Part shown: positions 20,707 through 28,548 of the stretch, one piece after another
Numbering within the stretch: position 1 is the stretch's first letter
Layout: each line of letters begins with the position of its first letter
IMG/VR virus record: IMGVR_UViG_3300028569_000046
Location: 1-52,529 of that record
DNA length: 52,529 nucleotides
Reading direction: 5' to 3' (one strand)
Source: a virus
The notes under the pieces: model-generated
What the model was told of the DNA's origin: nothing
Databases searched by the model: none
The model's input: only the letters and a program-made list of their open reading frames with translations
Position numbers and translations under genes: made by a program

Positions 20707-21141
20707 ATGACCAACACCACTCTATCAGCCCACCTCGCCTCACTCAATGCAGTAACTCTTGCCTGGGTTGCTGAGGATTCGGATAAATACCGCGCCGCAT
20801 TCACCTACACTGAGGATCTGTCCTATTGGAATGAGATTGGTGTTTTTACGGTGGAAGACTTTCAACGCAACGAACTTGAATCAACCGTGTGGGACCTGTA
20901 CAAAAGCGTGCATGGAGTCCGCCCTCGCTTCATGGACTTCAAGTCCATGACTGTCGCGGATCTTGAGGAAACCATTGCCAGTCTTAACGATACTGCCGAA
21001 TGGCAAGCCGAAATGGAAGAAAAATATGCTGCTCAACAAAAGATTGAGGATGCTTGGCAGGCCGAAGTGGACGCGCACGAAGCCACTCTTTGCATCCCAG
21101 GTGAATTGCAATTCATCCGTGGAACCTGGGCAGTAGCTTAA
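20707..21141 (+). CDS. conserved phage protein (144 aa)
   Basis: The product contains LESTVWDLYKSVHGVRPR then MDFKSMTVADLEETIASL. I recognise this as a conserved motif of small proteins in many large lytic phages, function unknown. The C-terminal half is a charged helix. It is first behind P11. Confidence 0.65.
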   Translation: MTNTTLSAHLASLNAVTLAWVAEDSDKYRAAFTYTEDLSYWNEIGVFTVEDFQRNELESTVWDLYKSVHGVRPRFMDFKSMTVADLEETIASLNDTAEWQAEMEEKYAAQQKIEDAWQAEVDAHEATLCIPGELQFIRGTWAVA

Positions 21142-21155
21142 CATTATACAATATT

Positions 21156-21446
21156 ATGAAAACATCTAAAATTATGAGTACAAATAAATTGATTATGAAA
21201 AAGGACAAGGATTACACTATTCTAAATAATGCAGGTGAGGAAGTGATTGTCCGAGGACGCAATGCACGAGAAGCTCTTGGTGTCTTTATGAAACGCGGTC
21301 GCTTTGGATTAGGAGCTGCATGGAGCATGACACGCCAAAAAGATGGATGGATCGTTGTCGCTCCATCATCTTCCAAAACTTTGGAACGTACATACTACAA
21401 AATGCGCGAAACACAATATGATCCTTCAATGAAACAATCATTCTAA
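21156..21446 (+). CDS. hypothetical protein (96 aa)
   Basis: The first ATG is at 21156; an internal Met at 21174 is an alternative start. The product is basic with YTILNNAGEEVIVRGRNARE and a mixed alpha/beta pattern. No family is recognised. Confidence 0.55.
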   Translation: MKTSKIMSTNKLIMKKDKDYTILNNAGEEVIVRGRNAREALGVFMKRGRFGLGAAWSMTRQKDGWIVVAPSSSKTLERTYYKMRETQYDPSMKQSF

Positions 21447-21447
21447 T

Positions 21448-21594
21448 ATGTCAACGTTACCATTTATTTTTATAGGAGTTGTTTTTACAATTGCGGTTGT
21501 ATCAATCATTTTAACACACTCTATTCTTTCACAATCAAAAAAGCATGATGCTCAAGTTGCAGAATTGCTTAAACAACGTAACAAAACAAAATGA
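21448..21594 (+). CDS. small membrane protein (48 aa)
   Basis: One N-terminal hydrophobic helix (LPFIFIGVVFTIAVVSIIL) is followed by a charged helix (KKHDAQVAELLKQRNK). The stop overlaps the next start (ATGA). Confidence 0.5.
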   Translation: MSTLPFIFIGVVFTIAVVSIILTHSILSQSKKHDAQVAELLKQRNKTK

Positions 21595-22175
21595 GTAAAA
21601 TATTTCTTATTCGTCACGCCGAAAGTGAAGGCAATGTTGACAAAAGCGTGTATTATGAAAAACACGATAGTGAAATTTGCATTACCGAACACGGCCGAGC
21701 TCAAGCACAAGAATGTTCGGATTTGTTGGTAAGTTTAGTATGCGCCAACGCTGTTGAAATTTATACAAGTTCTTATGTTCGGGCGCGTCAAACGTCTGCA
21801 TATGTCTTTGACGCTTTATCCAGCAATGGTAATGTTGTATCATTGCAGGAAAACCCATTGTTGCGCGAACGTGACTGGGGAAGTTTACGCGATATTGTGG
21901 ACAATCGCCACCTTAAAAAGGAAGCTCATTTTAATTTTTACTATCGTCCTGATAAAGGTGAAAGTTATGCAGATGCACACTTGCGGGTATACTCATTTTT
22001 TACTCATCTGCGTTGCATCAGACAACAAAATAGTTCCACCAATGATGTTGTAATTGTATCACATGGCGAATGGATCCGTTTGGCTCTTATGTATCTTGAT
22101 GGATTTGGAGTTGAGCATTTTGCCAAACATCGCAAAAATCCAAAAAACGCAAGTATTATTGAAAGAAACCTTTAA
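21591..22175 (+). CDS. histidine phosphatase (phosphoglycerate mutase-like)
   Basis: The 194-residue protein has the RHG active site: IRHAESEGN (R8-H9 nucleophile), TSSYVRARQTS (second Arg), the catalytic Glu region LLRERDWG, and VSHGEW (second His). This is the full catalytic set of the superfamily. Substrates range from sugar phosphates to nucleotides and protein phosphates; context gives no clue. It is translationally coupled to the small membrane protein upstream. Confidence 0.85.
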   Translation: MSKIFLIRHAESEGNVDKSVYYEKHDSEICITEHGRAQAQECSDLLVSLVCANAVEIYTSSYVRARQTSAYVFDALSSNGNVVSLQENPLLRERDWGSLRDIVDNRHLKKEAHFNFYYRPDKGESYADAHLRVYSFFTHLRCIRQQNSSTNDVVIVSHGEWIRLALMYLDGFGVEHFAKHRKNPKNASIIERNL

Positions 22176-22178
22176 AAC

Positions 22179-22210
22179 TTGTTTACAAAAGCGAAAAATT
22201 ATTGTATAAT
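22179..22210 (+). promoter_or_regulatory. early promoter P12
   Basis: TTGTTTACA (hexamer 22182-22187) and a perfect TATAAT (22205-22210) with a 17-bp spacer. It drives the small SH3-like protein and probably the downstream replication genes. Confidence 0.85.
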
Positions 22211-22225
22211 ATGATTACACAACAA

Positions 22226-22483
22226 ATGATAACACAAAATCTTAAAAGCATTTTAAACGAATCGTACACTCCGGTGCATGTTTCATTTACAAAAATTGAC
22301 GGCACAATTCGCAATATGGAATGTACAACAAATCTTGATTTGATTCCAGTTGAATTTCATCCAAAACAAAAAGAATCGACAGTCGTTCCAAACGATAAAG
22401 TTATTCGAGTATTTGATCTTGAGAATGACGGATGGAGGTCTTTTCTCGCTGATAATGTTATCAGTTTTGAACCTGTTGCATAA
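22226..22483 (+). CDS. SH3 beta-barrel-like small phage protein (85 aa)
   Basis: The start at 22226 is chosen because the earlier ATG at 22211 would lie before the expected transcription start of P12. The product has VHVSFTKIDGTIRNMECT, DLIPVEF and VIRVFDLENDGWRSFLADN. This pattern is familiar from small phage SH3-fold proteins (FTK-DG-xR, VFDxE..WRSF). Their role is unknown, possibly DNA or protein binding. Confidence 0.65.
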   Translation: MITQNLKSILNESYTPVHVSFTKIDGTIRNMECTTNLDLIPVEFHPKQKESTVVPNDKVIRVFDLENDGWRSFLADNVISFEPVA

Positions 22484-22487
22484 GAAT

Positions 22488-23714
22488 ATGAGTGTATTTA
22501 AAGCTGGAAGAGTAATTGCTGGAGACAGCAAATGGACTGGAGATGAGCCGGATTGGCATGGATGGGAACAGTGGACCGTCCAGCGATTCTTTCAAGTGCG
22601 ATCCAGAGCGTTAAATTTTTACAACTATTACCTTGATTCTTCTTCAATGAAACCTATGGTTCTTGAATGGATGAAAAAAAACGGTTATACCAAGGATGAA
22701 ATCTTATCCATTAAAGAAGCACCACCGTATGCTCTTCCTTCCACTGTGGGAAAATTGGTGCGATGTTTGGAACGAGGTATGCCTTCAATGCACCCTGGAG
22801 CGGTTGAACATTTTGCTTCACTTCCTTTTCACGATGAAGACAATCCTCCAATTCCAAAAAATGATCAAGGTTGTGTGCATAATTACATTCATGGTGCATT
22901 AAAAACTTTAAAACAGGCCAAACAAGTTTCGGCTGAGGAAATTCTAACAGTCGCACCTAAAGCTTATGTTCCGTCACCGTTGGAGCGTATTAAAAAGAAT
23001 GTTGAAAAAGATATTATCGCTCCTCTTGATTCCTTGCTTGACGATTGGGGTGATACATCCAAAACACCTCCTACATTGGATCTTATTGGTTACCTACGAG
23101 ACAATAAAGTTCCTGCTCAAGGGTGCAAATTTATTCTTGATTGGCTTCATAGATACCATGAAGAATATAATGGTGCTCTTAAAAAAACTGATTCACAATT
23201 TGTTGAAGGTTATTCATATTTGTCAAAACCATCATTGCGCAAAATTGTAAAAATTCTCGAGGATTTTATCTTTGATGTTCAAAGTCACGCCAAGATTAAA
23301 AACAACTCACGCAAACCTAGAGTTAAAAAAGTTAAAAATGCGGACAAACAAGTGGCGCGACTTCAATATCAAACCAACAGTGCCGAATATAACATTGACA
23401 GTATTAATCCTGCGCGGATTCCTACATCGCAAAGATTGTACACTTTTAATACAAAAACAAGACAATTGAATGTATATTATGCATCCGGGTCTTCTGGGTT
23501 TGCTGTTCAAGGAACTACCGTAAAAATGTATGATACTGAATCCAGCTTTGGCACAACGTTGCGCAAACCTAAGGATATTCTTGCCGGCATTCTTGGCGCA
23601 ACGCCTAAAAAACTTGATAAAATTTTCGATGGCGTGACACTTAAAAAGAAAAAGGTAAACGGTCGAATTAATACGCAAACAATAATTCTTAAAGTAATCG
23701 AAAACCGAATCTAA
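22488..23714 (+). CDS. conserved protein of unknown function (408 aa)
   Basis: The ATG at 22488, 4 nt after the preceding stop, is preferred to an in-frame ATG at 22350 inside the upstream gene. The N-terminus (GDEPDWHGWEQWTVQRFFQ) and MKPMVLEWMKKNGYTKDEI suggest a structured globular domain. The middle is helical, and the region around 280-300 is rich in Lys/Arg. It ends exactly where gp33 begins and may be linked to replication or late transcription. I cannot name it. Confidence 0.55.
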   Translation: MSVFKAGRVIAGDSKWTGDEPDWHGWEQWTVQRFFQVRSRALNFYNYYLDSSSMKPMVLEWMKKNGYTKDEILSIKEAPPYALPSTVGKLVRCLERGMPSMHPGAVEHFASLPFHDEDNPPIPKNDQGCVHNYIHGALKTLKQAKQVSAEEILTVAPKAYVPSPLERIKKNVEKDIIAPLDSLLDDWGDTSKTPPTLDLIGYLRDNKVPAQGCKFILDWLHRYHEEYNGALKKTDSQFVEGYSYLSKPSLRKIVKILEDFIFDVQSHAKIKNNSRKPRVKKVKNADKQVARLQYQTNSAEYNIDSINPARIPTSQRLYTFNTKTRQLNVYYASGSSGFAVQGTTVKMYDTESSFGTTLRKPKDILAGILGATPKKLDKIFDGVTLKKKKVNGRINTQTIILKVIENRI

Positions 23715-23953
23715 TGCAAACAGAAAATTTAAATCTTAATATTATTACAAAACAAGATTTTGCCATGGCCATTGAAAAATTGGTAAAGGCAAAAGAAATG
23801 TCATACGTTGAAGCGATTATACATTATTGTGATGCCAATACTCTTGATCCTGTTGATATTTCCAAACTTTGTGTAGGAAGTCTTAAAGACAAGCTTGAGG
23901 CCGAAGCGCAGCGCAATAATTTATTGCCCAAATCATCTTATTCTTTGTTTTGA
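23714..23953 (+). CDS. 33: late-transcription co-activator gp33
   Basis: The 79-residue product (AMAIEKLVKAKEMSYVEAII then HYCDANTLDPVDIS and LKDKLEAEAQRNNLLP) matches gp33 of T4-like phages. It bridges the sliding clamp and RNA polymerase for late transcription, and the C-terminal SSYSLF may be the clamp-binding tail. Position directly before gene 59, as in T4, supports this. Overlap of 4 nt with gene 59. The sigma-like partner gp55 is outside the window. Confidence 0.75.
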   Translation: MQTENLNLNIITKQDFAMAIEKLVKAKEMSYVEAIIHYCDANTLDPVDISKLCVGSLKDKLEAEAQRNNLLPKSSYSLF

Positions 23954-24585
23954 TAAACTTAAGCACAGAAACAAACGCCAGTCCTTTTGAAGTATGGAGC
24001 ATCTATACGGCGATGTGTTTGCACTTTAAAAAAGGATCAAGTTATGATGCCTTTAAATTTAATTTTAAAGGCCCAAGACTTAAAAAGGAAACATTTTTGG
24101 CTCATAAAAACCGATATGAGTTTGAAAAATTGGCAAGAGCATATCCCAAAAAGAATGATTTGATTCTTTATTTTTTATCCAACCTTTTGGCAAATAAGAC
24201 TTGGATAAATAATATGACCAGAAATACTTATGATGAATACCTTGGATCAATACAGTCAATGCAATATGTTTTTAAAAGCGATATGAATGTGCTGCGCCAA
24301 CATTGTGATAATTTTGATGATGCATTCGCGCCACAATGTGCAGGGGAAATTCCTGTTATATATAAGTTATATCAATCAGATGCCATTTGTTTAAACACGT
24401 TGGCTGTGCTTGATACTTTGGTTCAATACACTTTAACAATAGGCAAAAAATGCAATGATCCGCTTGGAATAATATCCGACATATCTTTTAAAATTGCCAA
24501 ATATAAACCTTTTCTTCGTTCAGAAATGAATGTTGAAAAATACAAAAATATTATAATAAGTTTGTTTACAGCAGTAAATAAATGA
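23950..24585 (+). CDS. 59: DNA helicase loader gp59
   Basis: The 211-residue protein starts with TTG overlapping the stop of gene 33. It has the gp59 pattern: PFEVWSIYTAMCLHF near the N-terminus, FEKLARAYPKKNDLILYFLS and NLLANKTWINNM, then a helical C-terminal domain. gp59 loads the gp41 helicase onto gp32-covered DNA. Length equals T4 gp59 (217 aa). Promoter P13 for gene 32 lies within its 3' end. Confidence 0.85.
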   Translation: MINLSTETNASPFEVWSIYTAMCLHFKKGSSYDAFKFNFKGPRLKKETFLAHKNRYEFEKLARAYPKKNDLILYFLSNLLANKTWINNMTRNTYDEYLGSIQSMQYVFKSDMNVLRQHCDNFDDAFAPQCAGEIPVIYKLYQSDAICLNTLAVLDTLVQYTLTIGKKCNDPLGIISDISFKIAKYKPFLRSEMNVEKYKNIIISLFTAVNK

Positions 24586-24593
24586 TGTATAAT
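24562..24593 (+). promoter_or_regulatory. early promoter P13 of gene 32
   Basis: TTGTTTACA (hexamer 24565-24570) and TATAAT (24588-24593) with a 17-bp spacer. The -35 lies inside gene 59. The transcript would have a leader of about 60 nt before gene 32, long enough for autoregulation as in T4. Confidence 0.85.
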
Positions 24594-24660
24594 ATTCTAA
24601 TGGTGGTAATTCCACTGCAACAAAACAACAATACAAAACAAATAATACACTGTAAATACT

Positions 24661-25566
24661 ATGTCATTCGAAACACTGAAACAAAATCGTTCCGCCGCAA
24701 TTGATAAACTTGTCAATGCCGCTGAAAAAGTAGCTGGTGGTGCAACAAAATCCTATGGCGATGATCGTCTGTGGAGCCCAGCAGTTGATAAAGCCGGAAA
24801 CGGTTATGCAATTCTTCGTTTTCTTCCTGCAAAAGAAGGAGAAGATCTACCATGGGTCCGTTTCTGGGACCATGGATTTAAAGGACTGACCGGGCGTTGG
24901 TACATCGAAAACAGTCTAACCTCAATCGGTCAACCTGATCCTGTCAGCGAAGCAAACAGTTTGCTTTGGAACAGTGGTGTTGAATCCGATAAGGAAATTG
25001 CTCGTGATCGCAAACGCCGACTGCATTACATTGTTAATGCTCTTGTAATTAGTGATCCAGCAAATCCTCAAAATGAAGGTAAGGTTGTCCTATACAAATT
25101 TGGTAAGAAAATCTTTGACAAAATCATGGATATTATGCAACCACAATTTCAAGATGAACAACCTATCAATCCATTTGATTTTTGGACTGGTACCAATTTC
25201 AAACTTAAAATTCGCAATGTTGAAGGTTATCGGAACTATGATAAATCCGAATTTGACAAACCGAGTGAATTGTTTGACGGCGACGAAGCACGTTTGGAAG
25301 AAATTTACGGCAAGCTTTATTCGCTTTCCGAATTTATTGATCCAGCAAACTATAAGAGTTATGCAGACCTTAAGCGCAAACTTATTGAAGTTATTGGTGC
25401 TGATGCCGCAGGAGCAACTGTTGACCATAAACCTGTTTATGAAAACACTCACGTGTCGACAAATGTTACGGCTGAGGCTCCATCACTTCCAACCGCAGGT
25501 GACGATTCATCTGAAGAAGAAGAAGATGATTCGTTAAGCTATTTTGCAAAACTTGCACAAAGCTAA
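24661..25566 (+). CDS. 32: single-stranded DNA-binding protein gp32
   Basis: The 301-residue protein has the gp32 OB core (YAILRFLPAKEGEDLPWVRF; VISDPANPQNEGKVVLYKFG; INPFDFWTGTNFKLKI), a basic N-terminal domain and the acidic C-terminal tail (DDSSEEEEDDSLSYFAKLAQ) used for protein contacts. The whole protein has no Cys, so the zinc site of T4 gp32 is absent, as I recall for cyanophage relatives. It coats ssDNA for replication and recombination and recruits gp59. It is followed by a strong terminator. Confidence 0.95.
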   Translation: MSFETLKQNRSAAIDKLVNAAEKVAGGATKSYGDDRLWSPAVDKAGNGYAILRFLPAKEGEDLPWVRFWDHGFKGLTGRWYIENSLTSIGQPDPVSEANSLLWNSGVESDKEIARDRKRRLHYIVNALVISDPANPQNEGKVVLYKFGKKIFDKIMDIMQPQFQDEQPINPFDFWTGTNFKLKIRNVEGYRNYDKSEFDKPSELFDGDEARLEEIYGKLYSLSEFIDPANYKSYADLKRKLIEVIGADAAGATVDHKPVYENTHVSTNVTAEAPSLPTAGDDSSEEEEDDSLSYFAKLAQS

Positions 25567-25587
25567 GAATAATTAAAATCCAAAAGG

Positions 25588-25628
25588 TGGCGGCACGATA
25601 AATAAATTCGTGCCGCCATTTTTCTTTT
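25588..25628 (+). terminator. intrinsic terminator after gene 32, late box in the loop
   Basis: TGGCGGCACGA (25588-25598) pairs with TCGTGCCGCCA (25608-25618), followed by TTTTTCTTTT. The loop and stem edge contain GATAAATA (25597-25604), a late-promoter-type box 24 nt before the next gene. Confidence 0.95.
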
Positions 25629-25895
25629 ATGAAACACATCGAAGTTTATAGCATTTATAATTGTTTGGATTGCAGTAAATACCACCGCTTGGTGGAATAT
25701 TTTTGCGCTCTTCGAGATGATGTAACTTATTCGATTATTGACATTGATAACGAACGTAATTTTGAAATGATTATGGCCAAAAAACTGACACATATTCCAT
25801 CAACATTAATATATGAAGATGGCGTATTGGTCCGACAAGCAGGAAAAATACTGTCACACATTGAACTGTTTGACTTGGTATACGGTCTGGAATAA
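25629..25895 (+). CDS. thioredoxin/glutaredoxin-like protein (88 aa)
   Basis: The product begins MKHIEVYSIYNCLDCSKYHR, placing a CLDC redox motif (C12, C15) after the first strand. It later has THIPSTLIYEDGVLVRQAGK, the cis-Pro strand of the thioredoxin fold. It would reduce a disulfide or support ribonucleotide reductase. It converges tail to tail with the PAAR gene without a gap. The ATG lies right behind the gene 32 terminator. Confidence 0.75.
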   Translation: MKHIEVYSIYNCLDCSKYHRLVEYFCALRDDVTYSIIDIDNERNFEMIMAKKLTHIPSTLIYEDGVLVRQAGKILSHIELFDLVYGLE

Positions 25896-26156
25896 CTACG
25901 CGGCTGATATATCAACAGAACCTGTTGCAATGTGGCCACAACTTGCGGAGTCACCTTGGCGTACAACACCAAGACCGTTTATAAACACTGATCCACTGGA
26001 TTGGATCATGGTAACATTGGAATGGCCGCCATGATTTTTTACAAGTGCTCCTTGCAGCACAGCTTCGGCGCCATTAATATACACTTGGCATGATGCAACG
26101 TTGGACAATATTAATCCTCCCGCGGTATCAATTCCTATTCGTGAAATTTTTGGCAT
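25896..26156 (-). CDS. PAAR-repeat spike tip protein
   Basis: The 86-residue product has the PAAR layout: GGHSNVTMIQSSGSVFINGL, VVRQGDSASCGHIATGS, with His and Cys for one metal. It should cap the beta-helix needle of the baseplate spike, like T4 gp5.4, and pierce the outer membrane. It ends the minus-strand hub operon and lies 2 nt after the tape-measure gene. Confidence 0.9.
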   Translation of the reverse strand: MPKISRIGIDTAGGLILSNVASCQVYINGAEAVLQGALVKNHGGHSNVTMIQSSGSVFINGLGVVRQGDSASCGHIATGSVDISAA

Positions 26157-26158
26157 GA

Positions 26159-28360
26159 TTATTGAGCTGTAAACATTCCGCTTCCGCTTGCCGTAATAAT
26201 AGGAGCATTTACAGAACCGTTGTTGTTTACGTTGCTTGACGTTGAACTGTTATTGGTAATATTACCACCAGTATTATTGTTAATAATAACCACAGGTGCC
26301 GCGGCAGTGGAACCAGCATTTCCCAATTGTGTTCCTACCGTTGGTGGTTTTGATTGGATTCCTTTTTGTAATAGTACAGCAGTTTCTTTTGATTGTTCTG
26401 ATTCCTTAAGGCCGTTAACAATTTGAATTAATGGTGCACCAGGTTTTATGGATTCACTTAAGCTTTTAAGTTTATCATATGGTATTTGATCCAGGACGGA
26501 TAATTTACCGTCAAGTTGCGACAGTGCATTTAATGCAACCACAAGTATATTAAGTCCTTCAGCGAAGGCTTTAATACCTGTAGGATCAAGTGCGTCCAGC
26601 CCTTTAAACTTATCAGCCAATGTTTCAAGAATATCAAGTTCAGAAGTAAAACCTGCCAATGTTTTCAGTCCGTTGGCCAGGTCGCGGACACCCATACCAA
26701 GAATACTTAAGTTATAACCGTGTTTGGCCAATTTAATAAGTTGTTCAATAGGACTGTCACTTCCAATACTTAGTATTTTACCAATTAAGTTTCCGATACC
26801 TGAAACAACTTGTGTTCCGGCAAACGCAACAAGAGCACCAGATAACGCCAATATACCTTTCGATGCGGATATTAAATCATCACCTTTTAGATCTTTTATT
26901 GATTTGTTAAATGTTTTTAAAAATTTTGATATTGTATCATCTTTACCTATGGCCAATTTTAAAGCAAAAATACCCGCGGAAAATGGTATTAAACCTAATG
27001 CAGCTTTTATTAAATTGAAGTAACTTAGTTTAGCAACACCTTCACCGAAGGATGTTAACGCGGCACCGCTTTTTTCGATTGTATCCCATTTTACGGTACT
27101 TAATAGCATCATACCTAATGCAAATGGAATGCTGGCAATTGCTCCAGCAATCATTGCAGGAATTGCTAGTGTTAAAATGCCGCCGCCGAGGCCAAGAGCT
27201 TTTAATGCTTCGTATATTCCATCAAAACCTTTCCAGTTTACAGCACCTAATATTGTCATACCTGCGGCAAATGGTATCAAAGATAAACCTACTAAAGCTA
27301 AAGCCCCCACGCCGGTTAAAATACCCGCCCCTACAGTTGCCATAATCACTCCAATTACAGCCAATGTACCTACCATTGCGAGTAATGCCAGGCCGGCTTT
27401 TCCAAGCGTAGGCCACTCAATATCTGCAAATAACCTTAAGCTTAACGCGGCCAGTCCTAATGAAGCACCAACAATGGCCAAAGCAGCAGCACCCTGTATT
27501 GCTTCTTTGGCAAATTTTGATAAAAGCGCCACCGAACTCATCAAAGCAACCAATGTTCCTGCGCCAGTTATAATTGCATCCGTTGGCATGTCTGCAAATA
27601 ATTTTAAAGATAGAGCGGCCAGTCCTAATGAAGCAGCAACTATTAGTAATGAAACCGAGGCTTTAAGCAATGTATTACCTATTTGTTTAAGTGCTTCGGC
27701 GAGTTTTCCCATAACTTCACCCATTTTTTCAAACATTTGATCGTTTCCAGCAAAAATACCTCCTATTTCCGACAATGAAGTTGTAATTTTCTTTAAAAAG
27801 ATTGTGCTGATGAAAACTGAAGTCCATTTTATTTTTGCAAAAGATGATAGTCCATCTCCTATAAGTTTTAATGGCGTACCAAATGTCTTTGCGAATCTTT
27901 TAAAAGGTATTAGTGCATTTATATTTTCGTTACTTCCTAAAACAGCTCCTATTGTTTTAAATCGGTCCGCAAATGTTTGTAATAAAAATGTTCCTTTTAA
28001 TGCTTTCATCCAAGGAATTTCAGCAAATCTTGTCGTTGCAACGCTGTAATCATCCACCAATTCAATTATTGCACTGGATTTATTAACATCATCAATATTC
28101 ATGGAATTTAATGAGTCCATGAATATTTGCATTCCCGCCACCGATTTTCTAATCAGCCCAGGAGCCAAACCAAAAGTCAAACCTTTTGCAATGTCCGTAA
28201 GTTTTGGTATTTTAAATCCAGCAAAAGGATCATTTTTATTTGCACCACTTGTGGCATTAAACTTGGCTGCAATTTTTTGCAAATAACCGCCATCTTTTGA
28301 AGATGCTAATTGCGCTGAAATTTGAGCTAATAAAGTAGTATCTGTTTTTGATGACGACAT
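26159..28360 (-). CDS. tail tape-measure protein (gp29-like)
   Basis: The 733-residue protein has many repeated hydrophobic segments (VSLLIVAASLGLAALSLKL and AAALAIVGASLGLAALSLRL are near copies), Gly/Ala-rich helices, and an Asn- and Ser-rich C-terminus with VVIINNNTGGNITNNSS. This pattern and its position behind the gp26/gp51-like chaperone pair identify a tape-measure protein. It is longer than T4 gp29 (590 aa), so the tail should be somewhat longer. The start ATG follows an AATAAATA box by 6 nt. Repeats make internal duplication likely. Confidence 0.8.
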   Translation of the reverse strand: MSSSKTDTTLLAQISAQLASSKDGGYLQKIAAKFNATSGANKNDPFAGFKIPKLTDIAKGLTFGLAPGLIRKSVAGMQIFMDSLNSMNIDDVNKSSAIIELVDDYSVATTRFAEIPWMKALKGTFLLQTFADRFKTIGAVLGSNENINALIPFKRFAKTFGTPLKLIGDGLSSFAKIKWTSVFISTIFLKKITTSLSEIGGIFAGNDQMFEKMGEVMGKLAEALKQIGNTLLKASVSLLIVAASLGLAALSLKLFADMPTDAIITGAGTLVALMSSVALLSKFAKEAIQGAAALAIVGASLGLAALSLRLFADIEWPTLGKAGLALLAMVGTLAVIGVIMATVGAGILTGVGALALVGLSLIPFAAGMTILGAVNWKGFDGIYEALKALGLGGGILTLAIPAMIAGAIASIPFALGMMLLSTVKWDTIEKSGAALTSFGEGVAKLSYFNLIKAALGLIPFSAGIFALKLAIGKDDTISKFLKTFNKSIKDLKGDDLISASKGILALSGALVAFAGTQVVSGIGNLIGKILSIGSDSPIEQLIKLAKHGYNLSILGMGVRDLANGLKTLAGFTSELDILETLADKFKGLDALDPTGIKAFAEGLNILVVALNALSQLDGKLSVLDQIPYDKLKSLSESIKPGAPLIQIVNGLKESEQSKETAVLLQKGIQSKPPTVGTQLGNAGSTAAAPVVIINNNTGGNITNNSSTSSNVNNNGSVNAPIITASGSGMFTAQ

Positions 28361-28365
28361 ATATA

Positions 28366-28548
28366 CTATTTATTATTTTTTTGCTTTAATTCTTCTTCCT
28401 TAATATAGTTTGATAATAAGCTGACATAAATTTCCCTCTCCCATGGCAACATGCCTTCAAGCTCGCTTAAACTGTATTTGTGATGTTGCATTAAAGCAAA
28501 ATTAGTTTGATAGTAATTTGCCAATGATTCATGCGAGAGGCTTATACG
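28366..28548 (-). CDS. 51: gp51-like hub assembly extension, made by -1 frameshift
   Basis: In the -1 frame relative to gene 26, 60 codons run from the slip site to TAG at 28366. The product SLANYYQTNFALMQHHKYSL then SELEGMLPWEREIYVSLL is the gp51-type sequence of T4-like phages. The conserved part begins before its first ATG, and no good start codon with a ribosome binding site exists (a TTG at about 28524 is the only one). It is therefore probably translated as a gp26-gp51 fusion. The gene ends 5 nt before the tape-measure start. Confidence 0.65.
   Translation of the reverse strand, partial: RISLSHESLANYYQTNFALMQHHKYSLSELEGMLPWEREIYVSLLSNYIKEEELKQKNNK
28367..28374 (-). promoter_or_regulatory. 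late-promoter-like AATAAATA box
   Basis: AATAAATA on the minus strand, 6 nt before the ATG of the tape-measure gene and within the last codons of the gp51-like frame. Confidence 0.4.

Noticed and set aside
26220-28286. Several long + strand ORFs (up to about 200 codons) opposite the tape-measure gene
   Set aside because: They mirror the repetitive Ala/Leu-rich minus-strand gene, lack ribosome binding sites, and the minus frame has the expected tape-measure features.
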